Shown here one piece after another: positions 11,107 through 19,708 of a DNA stretch of 64,000 bases. The DNA lies in the NCBI GenBank assembly GCA_966250375.1, contig CBINHE010000008.1, positions 1-64,000 of the forward strand. Reading direction: 5' to 3'. A model generated the notes under the pieces. That model did not search any database and had not been told where the DNA came from. It worked only from the letters and a program-made list of their open reading frames with translations. The stretch's first letter is position 1. Each line of letters opens with the position of its first letter. Position numbers and translations under genes: made by a program. The DNA comes from CAMLDH01 sp966250375. Its GTDB lineage: Bacteria; Pseudomonadota; Gammaproteobacteria; Burkholderiales; Burkholderiaceae_D.

Positions 11107-11742
11107 GTGACTTACAGCATAAAAGAGATTTTCTATACGCTCCAGGGAGAAGGTGCGCATGCCGGGCGGCCGGCGGTATTTTGCCGCTTTTCCGGCTGCA
11201 ACTTGTGGTCCGGTAGAGAGACCGACCGCGCCAGTGCAGTGTGCAAATTCTGCGATACCGATTTCGTCGGCACCGACGGTGAGTTGGGCGGCAAATTCAC
11301 TAATAGCGTTAGCCTTGCGCGAACCATTGATGGGTTGTGGCCAGCGACCTATGCGCCGAGTAAATACGTCGTTTTTACCGGCGGCGAACCGCTATTGCAA
11401 TTGGATAAGGCGCTCATCGACAGCATGCATGATTGCGGTTTTGAAATCGCGATTGAAACCAACGGCACGATCCCGGTTCCGACCGGCATCGACTGGGTTT
11501 GCGTCAGCCCAAAAGTAGGCTCTGAACTGCTTGTCCATAAAGGAAGCGAGCTGAAAGTTGTTATTCCGCAAATCGGACAAGTGCTGGAACATTATCAATC
11601 GCTCGAATTCGATCATTTTTTCGTGCAGCCGATGGATGGCCCAGACCTCGAGCGTAATACCAGACTCGCCATCAACGTATGCAAGCGCAATCCAAAGTGG
11701 AAATTGAGTTTGCAGACGCATAAACTTCTCCAGATACCGTAG
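11107..11742 (+). CDS. queE: 7-carboxy-7-deazaguanine synthase (QueE)
   Basis: Radical SAM ring contraction of 6-carboxytetrahydropterin to 7-carboxy-7-deazaguanine in queuosine synthesis. The 211 residues start YSIKEIFYTLQGEGAHAGRPAVF, typical of QueE. The iron-sulphur cysteines are spaced C-X14-C-X2-C (CNLWSG...VCKFCDTDF) rather than the radical SAM standard CX3CX2C, a variant described for Burkholderia QueE. GTG start with AGGAAAG upstream. It is 7 bp from queD, so the two form an operon. No queC or queF is present here. Confidence 0.94.
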   Translation: MTYSIKEIFYTLQGEGAHAGRPAVFCRFSGCNLWSGRETDRASAVCKFCDTDFVGTDGELGGKFTNSVSLARTIDGLWPATYAPSKYVVFTGGEPLLQLDKALIDSMHDCGFEIAIETNGTIPVPTGIDWVCVSPKVGSELLVHKGSELKVVIPQIGQVLEHYQSLEFDHFFVQPMDGPDLERNTRLAINVCKRNPKWKLSLQTHKLLQIP

Positions 11743-11749
11743 CAAGAAT

Positions 11750-12193
11750 ATGTTAACAATCACCCGAAAACTTGAGTTCGATGCTGGTCATCGAATTCCT
11801 GACCATAAAAGCCAGTGCCGCAATTTGCACGGACATCGCTATACGCTGGAAATCACACTGATAGGAGCGGTGATTGAGGAGGAGGGCAGTTCCGATAATG
11901 GCATGATCATGGATTTTTCCGATGTGAAGGCGTTGGCCAAACAGCATTTGGTCGATGTCTGGGATCATGCTTTCCTAGTCTATAAAAAAGATGCCACTGT
12001 GCGAGAATTCCTCGACAGTATTCCAGGGCATAAAACCGTCATCATCGACCGGATTCCGACAGTCGAAAATCTTGCGCAGACCGCATTCGATATCCTGAAG
12101 GCCGCTTATCAGGACCGTTACGGCACGGGTTTGCGTCTGCATAAACTGGTGCTGCACGAGACCCCGAACTGCTGGGCGGAAATCGCTGACTGA
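11750..12193 (+). CDS. queD: 6-carboxy-5,6,7,8-tetrahydropterin synthase (QueD)
   Basis: PTPS-family enzyme that turns dihydroneopterin triphosphate into 6-carboxytetrahydropterin, the substrate for QueE. The 147 residues show FDAGHRIPDHKSQCRNLHGHRYTLEI (residues 9-34), giving the zinc histidines and the catalytic cysteine, then DFSDVKALAKQHLVDVWDHAFLV and the closing HKLVLHETPNCWAEI with the pterin-anchoring glutamate. Full length. Directly follows queE and is followed 9 bp later by tadA, so queE-queD-tadA(-ldcA) is likely one transcript. Confidence 0.95.
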   Translation: MLTITRKLEFDAGHRIPDHKSQCRNLHGHRYTLEITLIGAVIEEEGSSDNGMIMDFSDVKALAKQHLVDVWDHAFLVYKKDATVREFLDSIPGHKTVIIDRIPTVENLAQTAFDILKAAYQDRYGTGLRLHKLVLHETPNCWAEIAD

Positions 12194-12670
<477 letters not shown>

Positions 12671-12694
12671 TTGGAGTGACTGGATACTTCCTTG

Positions 12695-13615
12695 ATGACT
12701 ACAACAACAGCACGTGTCAATGCAGGCTTGGCGATTGTCGCACTTGGCGGCTACGCGCCTGATGAACCGGCTCTTGCGCGGGCAATCGAGAGATTGCGGG
12801 AGCAAGGATGCCTCGTACGGAATTACTACCTCCCCGCAGAAAAATTCCAACGCTTTGGCGGAACGGATGATGCGCGTATTGCTCAACTGTACGCCGCGGT
12901 GGAGGACCCCGATGTAAAAGTCGTGTTGATGCTGCGCGGCGGATATGGAATGTCCCGGCTTTTGCGGGCGCTGGACTTCGACCGACTTGGCGCGAGCGCA
13001 AAGATCTTTGTGGGGCACAGCGATTTCACTGCATTCCAGATGGGATTGTTGGCGAAGAATGGTGTCGTCAGCTTTGCGGGGCCGATGATCTGCAACGATT
13101 TCACGTGCGAAGAGCAGAGTGATTTCACCATGCAGCATTTCTGGCAATGTCTTATCGGTCCGAGTCATACCATCACCGTACAGGCCGATGGTAATCCGTT
13201 GTTGGACGCATCTGGAACGTTATGGGGCGGTAATCTTGCGATGTTGGCGCATTTGCTCGGCACGCCGTATTTTCCGCAAATTGATGACGGCATTCTTTTT
13301 GTCGAAGACATCAACGAACATCCGTATCGGGTGGAGCGCATGATGCTGCAATTGTTGCATTCCGGTGTGCTGGCGCGACAGAAGGCAGTGTTGTTCGGGG
13401 ATTTTTCCGGCTATCGGTTGAGCGAATACGATAACGGTTATGACTTCAATTCCATGCTGGCGTATCTCAGAACGCAACTGCCGGTACCGATACTGACCGG
13501 GCTGCCTTTCGGCCATATTCGCGACAAGACGACACTTGCGGTCGGTTGTCAGGCACGTCTGATTTCGCAGGCTGGCTCCTTTAGTCTGACCATGAGCGGC
13601 TATCCGACGTTGTGA
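12695..13615 (+). CDS. ldcA: LD-carboxypeptidase (muramoyltetrapeptide carboxypeptidase)
   Basis: S66-family serine peptidase of about 306 residues that removes the terminal D-alanine from recycled muropeptide tetrapeptides in the cytoplasm. Seen: VALMLRGGYGMSRLL-type block, the nucleophile elbow FVGHSDFTAFQ (about residue 107), the WGGNLAMLAHLLGTPYFP block and late Glu/His region DINEHPYRVERM and GLPFGHIRDKTTLAVG. An in-frame TTG lies one codon upstream (12692), but the ATG at 12695 is preferred. Starts 24 bp after tadA in the same direction. Confidence 0.9.
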   Translation: MTTTTARVNAGLAIVALGGYAPDEPALARAIERLREQGCLVRNYYLPAEKFQRFGGTDDARIAQLYAAVEDPDVKVVLMLRGGYGMSRLLRALDFDRLGASAKIFVGHSDFTAFQMGLLAKNGVVSFAGPMICNDFTCEEQSDFTMQHFWQCLIGPSHTITVQADGNPLLDASGTLWGGNLAMLAHLLGTPYFPQIDDGILFVEDINEHPYRVERMMLQLLHSGVLARQKAVLFGDFSGYRLSEYDNGYDFNSMLAYLRTQLPVPILTGLPFGHIRDKTTLAVGCQARLISQAGSFSLTMSGYPTL

Positions 13616-13624
13616 TGTGTCGGA

Positions 13625-14503
13625 TTAGCTGACCAAGAATGTCGTTTTGAGCATCATGCTTTGGCCGGGCGACAGGTTAACCAATCCGGGATGCGCGGAC
13701 ATATGAAACGCATCGATCGGATGCGTGATCGGCTCCAGGCAGAAATACGTCTGACCGGGCGGTCGATACAGCAGGCTGTAACCTGTGCATTCCGCCATCG
13801 ACATGGTGACGGTAAGCCCGCGATCCGGATACTCAATGAACGCTTTTCCATTCCAGCCGGTGAAACAGTTATCAATCAGTGGTCCGTCCAAGGAGGATGG
13901 TGCGTTGTAGTTCCAGGTCGGCGGGAAATCCTGTGTGTGCATCTTTGGAATCGGGTCGTCTCCGGATAACCACACGCCGTCGGCTTTCCACCAAAGACGG
14001 GTCACCGCATTGCGAACAAAATACGGATGCAAGCCTAGGCCATAGGGCAGCGGCCTGTCTCCCAAATGCGTAACGTCAAGGATGATTTCGATGCCGGAGG
14101 GGCACAGCGAAAACGTCTGCGTGCTGACGTAATGATAAGGATTGCCGTCGAACGCATGCGACTCCAGCAACAGACGTACGCTGGATTCAGCATGGTCCGC
14201 GATCTGCCACGATTGCAGCCAGCCGTCACCGTGAATCGGATAACGTTCATCTTCCCTGTTTGGGCGAATTGGATAAAAAATACCATTGTGTTCGAACCCG
14301 CCTTGCGATATCCGATTCGACCACGGCACCAGCGGAAAGGATGCGAGCGTGTAGCGGTCGCTGGTCAAACGATTCCACGGTCGAAAAATGGGTGTCCATT
14401 TACCCGCCGATTTCCAATCCCATGCCGCAACGCCGCCCCCCAGCGTCGGCACAAGTTGCAAGCGCTGGTTTGCGGATTCCAGTGAAATGCTTGGCACTTC
14501 CAT
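13625..14503 (-). CDS. Aldose 1-epimerase family protein
   Basis: A 292-residue galactose-mutarotase-fold protein. Typical points are the start IRLESANQRLQLVPTLGGGV-like strand, RFPLVPWSNRI-type block (FPLVPWSNRIS, about residue 56), HGDGWLQSW with the catalytic histidine, GLGLHPYFV, and the C-terminal CLEPITHPIDAFHMSAHPGL containing the catalytic glutamate. It would interconvert alpha and beta anomers of a hexose or pentose. Last gene of a leftward set with the SMP-30 lactonase and dehydratase, so the substrate is probably the same sugar (galactose or arabinose). Confidence 0.85.
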   Translation of the reverse strand: MEVPSISLESANQRLQLVPTLGGGVAAWDWKSAGKWTPIFRPWNRLTSDRYTLASFPLVPWSNRISQGGFEHNGIFYPIRPNREDERYPIHGDGWLQSWQIADHAESSVRLLLESHAFDGNPYHYVSTQTFSLCPSGIEIILDVTHLGDRPLPYGLGLHPYFVRNAVTRLWWKADGVWLSGDDPIPKMHTQDFPPTWNYNAPSSLDGPLIDNCFTGWNGKAFIEYPDRGLTVTMSMAECTGYSLLYRPPGQTYFCLEPITHPIDAFHMSAHPGLVNLSPGQSMMLKTTFLVS

Positions 14504-14542
14504 TATCTTTAGAAATTGCTTAACTTATTGCTGCGCTGGCCC

Positions 14543-15430
14543 TTAACCCCGGAAAGTGTTTGCCGGGACACCGGCAATCTCCATGTCAATCGCGAATAGA
14601 CCGCCGGCCAGCGGTTCATGCTCCAGTTGCTGTTGTGTCAGCCCGACGCTTGCGGTCGTGACATACAAGGTCTTCAGTTCCGAGCCGCCGAATGCGCAAC
14701 TGCTAACCTGACTACATGGCAATTGAATGGTTTGCAGCACCTTGCCTTCGGCATCGTGCCGGGTGACGTTGCCTGCGCCCCAGTGCGTGATCCACAAGCC
14801 GCCTTCTGCATCGGTCGTCATGCCGTCAGGGGAGCCGTCCTCCTTGCTAAATTGGAGGAATAGCCGCTTGTTTGATAGTCTGCCGGCCTTCAAATCGAAA
14901 TCAAATGCGTAGACCCAGCCGTTCTTGCTATCGTTGTGATATATGGTTTTTTGGTCAGCCGACCATGCCGGGCCGTTGGTCACCACATAACCGGAATCCA
15001 TCTTGCTGCAGCTGAGGTTCGGCGATAGGCAATAGAGCGAACCGGTGGGTGCCTGGCAATCGAAATCGAGCGTTCCTGCCCAGAAACGTCCAAGCTGGTC
15101 GCATTTTCCATCATTGAAACGGTTACCGGGAAGATGCTGTTCCGGCTGCACCAAGCGTTCTATTTTCGGAATTTCCGGATCGAAGAATGCGAAGCCGTGA
15201 CGCAATGTGACAATCAGCCCCGGGTTTTCTGCACGTTCCGCGACGGATGAAATTTCTTCGTCGAATTGCCACGTATTCTGCTCAAGATATTCGCTGAAGC
15301 AATGCAGTTGGCGGTTCAAGATATCCACCCAATACAGCGCCTGTTGCTTGACAGACCAAACAGGACCTTCGCCAAGTTTGGCGTGAGCATTCCACACACA
15401 CTGTACGGTGTTTGTATTATGTAATCCCAT
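14543..15430 (-). CDS. SMP-30/gluconolactonase family sugar lactonase
   Basis: A six-bladed beta-propeller lactonase of 295 residues. Metal-site motifs are visible: LGEGPVWS (Glu near residue 17), NRFNDGKCDQLGRFWAGTLD (about residue 100) and NGPAWSADQKTIYHNDS (Asn/Asp), with DGMTTDAEGGLWITHW following. It should open an aldonolactone to the aldonic acid. The longer frame begins at 15475 inside the upstream dehydratase gene; the ATG at 15430 gives the normal N terminus and a 7-bp gap. Context between a dehydratase and an aldose epimerase suggests galactono- or arabinonolactone. Confidence 0.87.
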   Translation of the reverse strand: MGLHNTNTVQCVWNAHAKLGEGPVWSVKQQALYWVDILNRQLHCFSEYLEQNTWQFDEEISSVAERAENPGLIVTLRHGFAFFDPEIPKIERLVQPEQHLPGNRFNDGKCDQLGRFWAGTLDFDCQAPTGSLYCLSPNLSCSKMDSGYVVTNGPAWSADQKTIYHNDSKNGWVYAFDFDLKAGRLSNKRLFLQFSKEDGSPDGMTTDAEGGLWITHWGAGNVTRHDAEGKVLQTIQLPCSQVSSCAFGGSELKTLYVTTASVGLTQQQLEHEPLAGGLFAIDMEIAGVPANTFRG

Positions 15431-15437
15431 GATCAAT

Positions 15438-17159
15438 TCAATGCGAGTCGCGCGGCACAGATGCACCGCTTGCACCTACCAGAAAGTCTAGATCCGCGCC
15501 AAGATGCGCCTGTTGCACGTGTTCGACATACAACCGCGCATAGCCGCGCGATGGCGGCTGCGGCGCCACCCATTCCGCCTTGCGGCGCGCCAACTCCTCG
15601 TCGCTGACATCCAGATGCAACCATCGATCGGCCACATTCAATTCAATCATGTCACCATCGCGCACGAGCGCCAGCGGCCCACCCAGCGCGGCCTCGGGCG
15701 ACACATGCAACACAACGGTGCCATACGCAGTACCGCTCATCCTAGCATCGGATATGCGCACCATGTCGACAAAACCCTTTTGCAACACTTTGCGCGGCAG
15801 TGGCATATTGCCGACTTCGGCCATGCCGGGATAGCCGCGCGGTCCGCAGTTTTTCAGCACCATCACGCAGTTTTCGTCAACGTCGAGTTCCGGATCGTCG
15901 ATGCGGGCATGCAGGTCTTCTATGGTTTCAAATACGAGTGCGCGACCGCGATGCTTGAGCAAGTGCGCAGATGCGGCCGAGGGTTTGATCACGGCGCCGT
16001 TCGGCGCGAGATTGCCTCTGAGGATGGCAATGCCAGCATGCGTCTTGAATGGCTCTGCAAGCGGCCGGATCACCTCGCGGTTGTAGCAAGGGGCGTCCTT
16101 GATATTTTCCGTAATGGTCTTGCCGTTAACCGTTAATGCGTCGCCATGCAGCATGTCTTGTATCTCACGCATCACCGCTGGGAGTCCGCCGGCATAATAA
16201 AAATCTTCCATCAGGTACTGACCGGATGGTTGCAGATCGACCAAGCATGGCAGATTGCTGCCGAGGCGATCGAAGTCGTCCAGATTGAGTTCAATCCCGA
16301 TGCGGCCGGCAATTGCCAACAAATGCACGACAGCGTTGGTCGAACCGCCTATTGCAGCATTCACGCGGATCGCATTTTCGAATGCATCGCGCGTGAGTAT
16401 TTTTGCCATGTCTAAATCTTCTTCGACCATCTGTACAATGCGGCGCCCTGTCAATTGCGCCAGCCGGTTGCGGCGGGTATCGGGTGCGGGGATCGCTGCA
16501 TTTTCCGGTAATGACATGCCCAACGCTTCGACCATGCTTGCCATGGTGGATGCGGTACCCATTGTCATGCAATGGCCCTTGGAGCGATTCATGCAGGATT
16601 CCGCTTCGGTAAATTCTTTCTGCGACATTTGTCCTGCTCTGACCATTTCCGACATCTGCCAAACGCCGGTACCGGAACCGATATCCTTGCCGCGAAATTT
16701 GCCGTTCAACATCGGGCCGCCCGACAAACCGATCGTTGGCAAACCGCAGCTTGCCGCACCCATCAGCAACGCAGGCGTAGTTTTGTCGCAGCCCATCAGC
16801 AATACCACGCCATCGATTGGATTGCCTCTGATGGATTCCTCGACATCCATGCTGGCCAGGTTGCGAAACAACATCGCGGTGGGGCGCAATTGTGTTTCGC
16901 CGAGCGACATTACGGGAAATTCAAGCGGGAATCCGCCTGCTTCAAGAACACCGCGCTTGACGAATTCTGCCAAGTCGCGGAAGTGATCGTTGCAAGGTGT
17001 AAGTTCAGACCAAGTGTTGCAAATGCCGATGACAGGGCGGCCATCGAATGCATCGTCCGGATAGCCGGATTTTTTTGTCCAGCTTCGATGCACGAAGCCG
17101 TCACGGTCCTGCTTGCCGAACCACGCCTGGCTGCGGCGTAGGGATTTTTTACTGTGCAT
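15438..17159 (-). CDS. IlvD/Edd family sugar-acid dehydratase
   Basis: Iron-sulphur dehydratase of 573 residues that removes water from an aldonate to give a 2-keto-3-deoxy acid. Cluster cysteines are seen in CNTWSELTPCN (about residue 55), LMGCDKTTPALLMGA and SCMNRSKGHCMTMGTASTM. Overall pattern (SQAWFGKQDRDGFVHRSW start; GYPGMAEVGNMPLPRKVL) is that of L-arabinonate/D-galactonate-type dehydratases rather than IlvD itself. I chose the ATG at 17159; an upstream ATG at 17204 lies across the divergent promoter. Leads the leftward operon with lactonase and epimerase. Exact substrate is inferred. Confidence 0.87.
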   Translation of the reverse strand: MHSKKSLRRSQAWFGKQDRDGFVHRSWTKKSGYPDDAFDGRPVIGICNTWSELTPCNDHFRDLAEFVKRGVLEAGGFPLEFPVMSLGETQLRPTAMLFRNLASMDVEESIRGNPIDGVVLLMGCDKTTPALLMGAASCGLPTIGLSGGPMLNGKFRGKDIGSGTGVWQMSEMVRAGQMSQKEFTEAESCMNRSKGHCMTMGTASTMASMVEALGMSLPENAAIPAPDTRRNRLAQLTGRRIVQMVEEDLDMAKILTRDAFENAIRVNAAIGGSTNAVVHLLAIAGRIGIELNLDDFDRLGSNLPCLVDLQPSGQYLMEDFYYAGGLPAVMREIQDMLHGDALTVNGKTITENIKDAPCYNREVIRPLAEPFKTHAGIAILRGNLAPNGAVIKPSAASAHLLKHRGRALVFETIEDLHARIDDPELDVDENCVMVLKNCGPRGYPGMAEVGNMPLPRKVLQKGFVDMVRISDARMSGTAYGTVVLHVSPEAALGGPLALVRDGDMIELNVADRWLHLDVSDEELARRKAEWVAPQPPSRGYARLYVEHVQQAHLGADLDFLVGASGASVPRDSH

Positions 17160-17248
17160 GCTTAGCCGAGAATGAATTGACGGATCGCCGGTCCAATCCA
17201 ACATTGATATTGAGAGTGGCTGTTACTGCGAAAGTTCAGGAGAAAATC
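17160..17248. promoter_or_regulatory. Divergent promoter region of the sugar-acid island
   Basis: The 89 bp between the dehydratase (leftward) and the SDR gene (rightward) must hold both promoters. A TTGACG (17178-17183) could be a -35 for the rightward operon, with a weak AACATT-like -10. AGGAGA just before the SDR start is a good ribosome site. I see no clear operator palindrome and no regulator gene adjoining. Confidence 0.4.
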
Positions 17249-18025
17249 ATGCCTTCCGAAAACAGTTTGGCAAGCTATCACAGCCTCAAGGACAAACGGG
17301 TATTTGTAACCGGTGGCGCATCTGGTATTGGGGAGAGCATCGTCACGGAATTCGCCGCGCAGGGCGCGAAGGTCGCTTTTGTGGATATTGCAGCCGAGGC
17401 GGGTCTGGACTTGTGCGAACGCTTGGCGAAAGCGGGGTACGAGAAACCGATTTTTCGACACTGCGACGTTCGAGATATCCCGGCTTTGCAAGCGGATATG
17501 CGCGCATTGGCGCAGCAGATTGGCGAGTTTGACGTTCTGGTTAACAATGCCGGCAACGACGACCGCCACAATCCGGAAGACGTGACGCTGGAATACTGGG
17601 ACGATCGTATCGCGATCAATCAGCGTCCCATGTTCTTTACCTGTCAGGCCGTCATTGCCGGGATGAAAAAAAACGGCGGCGGTTCGATTATCAATCTGGG
17701 TTCCATCAGTTGGCATATTGCGAATGGCAATTATGCCGTCTATACCACCACCAAGGCAGCGGTCAGCGGCTTGACGCGAGGACTCGCACGGGATCTGGGG
17801 CCTTATAACATCAGGGTGAATACGGTCACGCCGGGTTGGGTGATGACCGAGCGCCAGATGAAGCTTTGGCTCGATCCGGCGGGTGAGCAGGAAATCGAGG
17901 AGAAGCAGTGTCTGCCAAGGCGGCTGCAGCCTTGGCATGTGGCGCGTATGGTGATGTTTCTTGCGTCCGACGATAGTGCGATGTGTACTGCGCAGGAATT
18001 CATCGTCGATGGCGGTTGGGCATGA
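17249..18025 (+). CDS. SDR sugar dehydrogenase (galactose/arabinose 1-dehydrogenase-like)
   Basis: Classical short-chain dehydrogenase of 258 residues: cofactor motif VTGGASGIGES (about residue 23), NNAGNDDRHNPEDV, catalytic Ser in NLGSISWHI and the YTTTK active-site pair, and PGWVMTERQM. It probably oxidises an aldose at C1 to the lactone, which the divergent SMP-30 gene would open. The frame extends upstream to 17048, but AGGAGA directly precedes the ATG at 17249 and the N terminus then matches the family. First gene of the rightward set with dgoK and dgoA. Confidence 0.82.
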   Translation: MPSENSLASYHSLKDKRVFVTGGASGIGESIVTEFAAQGAKVAFVDIAAEAGLDLCERLAKAGYEKPIFRHCDVRDIPALQADMRALAQQIGEFDVLVNNAGNDDRHNPEDVTLEYWDDRIAINQRPMFFTCQAVIAGMKKNGGGSIINLGSISWHIANGNYAVYTTTKAAVSGLTRGLARDLGPYNIRVNTVTPGWVMTERQMKLWLDPAGEQEIEEKQCLPRRLQPWHVARMVMFLASDDSAMCTAQEFIVDGGWA

Positions 18026-18093
18026 GCAGATTTGCGACATCGGGAACGGTGGCAGCGCGGGTTTGTCTGTAATATTTTTGGGGACTGCATATT

Positions 18094-19011
18094 GTGAATA
18101 TGCCGCAAGCGACAGTGGTGGGTATCGATTGGGGCACAAGCAATCGGCGTGCCTATGTTTTGAATGGAGAAGGCAAACTGGTGCGGCAGCACAATGATGA
18201 ATTCGGCATTCTTGCAGTCAACGGAAATTTCGAGGCGTCTCTTAATGAATTGCTGAAAGAGTTGGACGTAACCCAAGCCGATATCGTGATGTCGGGGATG
18301 GTTGGTAGTCGCAATGGCTGGCAAGAGGCACCGTATATTTCTACAGCGCAGCGCATCTCCCGTTTGTCGCAGGCAATGCTGCAAATCGATACGGCGCTGC
18401 CAAATGTACGCTGTCGTATCGTGCCAGGATATTGTTCTGCTGATGCGTTCGGCATACCGGATGTGATGCGCGGCGAAGAAACTCAAATCTTTGGCGCCAG
18501 GGTATTAGGTGCGCCGGACGGCTGGTATCTGCTTCCAGGTACCCATTGCAAATGGGTGCGTATTGACAATGGTGGCATCACCGAGATCGTGACTTTCATG
18601 ACCGGTGAATTGTTTTCGCTTCTGCGTGCGCAGGGTACGCTTGCTGCCCTGATGAAAGATGAACAAGAGGTCTCCGCAGCATTCGAGGCCGGTTTGAAAG
18701 CAGCGCAACACAGCGGGTTTACGCATGCTGCTTTTGGCTGCCGCGCTTTGGTTGTTACCGATGCGATGCCGGCAGAACATGCAGCACCCTATTTGTCCGG
18801 ACTGTTGGTCGGCGCCGAAATGGCGGACATGCGGCAAAGGATGAGCCAGGTACGCGAGGCGGTCCAGATCATTGGCTCGACTTCGCTTGCAAAACGCTAT
18901 GCCGATGCGCTCGGCTTTTTCGGTATGTCGTCCAGAATATGGCAACCCGATGCGGTTTATGTTGCCGCGCTGCAGGCGCTGGCCGGCCGACCGGCATTGA
19001 TGGAGAAGTGA
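18094..19011 (+). CDS. dgoK: 2-dehydro-3-deoxygalactonokinase
   Basis: Phosphorylates 2-keto-3-deoxygalactonate at O6 in the De Ley-Doudoroff pathway. The 305-residue protein begins VVGIDWGTSNRRAYVLNGEG, the phosphate-binding block of the DgoK family, and has MSGMVGSRNGWQEAPYI, RGEETQIFGA and LPGTHCKWVRI. These are strong DgoK signatures. GTG start at 18094, with an alternative ATG at 18100; GGGGA lies upstream. The gene ends 2 bp before dgoA, so the two are coupled. Confidence 0.93.
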   Translation: MNMPQATVVGIDWGTSNRRAYVLNGEGKLVRQHNDEFGILAVNGNFEASLNELLKELDVTQADIVMSGMVGSRNGWQEAPYISTAQRISRLSQAMLQIDTALPNVRCRIVPGYCSADAFGIPDVMRGEETQIFGARVLGAPDGWYLLPGTHCKWVRIDNGGITEIVTFMTGELFSLLRAQGTLAALMKDEQEVSAAFEAGLKAAQHSGFTHAAFGCRALVVTDAMPAEHAAPYLSGLLVGAEMADMRQRMSQVREAVQIIGSTSLAKRYADALGFFGMSSRIWQPDAVYVAALQALAGRPALMEK

Positions 19012-19013
19012 AC

Positions 19014-19643
19014 ATGATCTCGCTCGACAATTATCCATGCCCGATGGTTGCCATCCTGCGTGGCCTTGCGCCAGAAGAGGCGCCAACGGTCGGTTCTATT
19101 CTGTTTGAAGCCGGATTCCGTTTGCTGGAAGTGCCGCTGAACCGATCGGGCGCGCTGCAGGCGATTAACGCGTTAACGGAAATTGCCCCGCCGGATGCAT
19201 TAATAGGCGGCGGGACCGTGTTGACCGTTAAAGATGTCGATGCAATAAAAGGCGCCGGCGCGCAATTCATGGTATCGCCCAATTGTGAACCGGACGTGAT
19301 CCGTCATGCTGTCGATATCGGTTTGATGGCGTTGCCGGGTGTCAGTACGCCGACGGAGGCATTTCGCGCGCTTGCTGCCGGAGCCCATGGCCTGAAGCTA
19401 TTTCCAGCAGAAATGATTCTGCCTGCGGTTGTCAGCGCCTTACGTTCGGTTTTGCCGGAAAAGACACAGCTCCTTCCCGTCGGGAGCATCAATCCCAATA
19501 ATATTGCCGCCTATATCGATGCCGGCGCAAGCGGATTTGGCATCGGCAGCCAGCTTTATCGACCGGGCATCGACCCGACCGCATTGAAAGTCGCGGCCGA
19601 GCTGTTCATGAAAGTACGCCTGTCGGTACTCGAGCCGCCGTGA
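19014..19643 (+). CDS. dgoA: 2-dehydro-3-deoxy-6-phosphogalactonate aldolase
   Basis: Class I aldolase (KDPG/KHG family) of 209 residues that splits KDPGal into pyruvate and glyceraldehyde 3-phosphate. Motifs: PMVAILRGLAPEEA (catalytic Glu region), LLEVPLNRSGALQAI, GGGTVLTVKDVD, FMVSPNCEPDVI with the expected position before the Schiff-base lysine, and HGLKLFPAEM with that lysine. The ATG at 19014 follows the dgoK stop by 2 bp. Together with the lactonase, dehydratase, SDR and kinase it completes an oxidative galactose route. Confidence 0.93.
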   Translation: MISLDNYPCPMVAILRGLAPEEAPTVGSILFEAGFRLLEVPLNRSGALQAINALTEIAPPDALIGGGTVLTVKDVDAIKGAGAQFMVSPNCEPDVIRHAVDIGLMALPGVSTPTEAFRALAAGAHGLKLFPAEMILPAVVSALRSVLPEKTQLLPVGSINPNNIAAYIDAGASGFGIGSQLYRPGIDPTALKVAAELFMKVRLSVLEPP

Positions 19644-19708
19644 TTGCTGCAATCACGCAATGGTAAAATGCCGGGTTATTCAATTACATGACTGTAAAGG
19701 CTTTTTCA

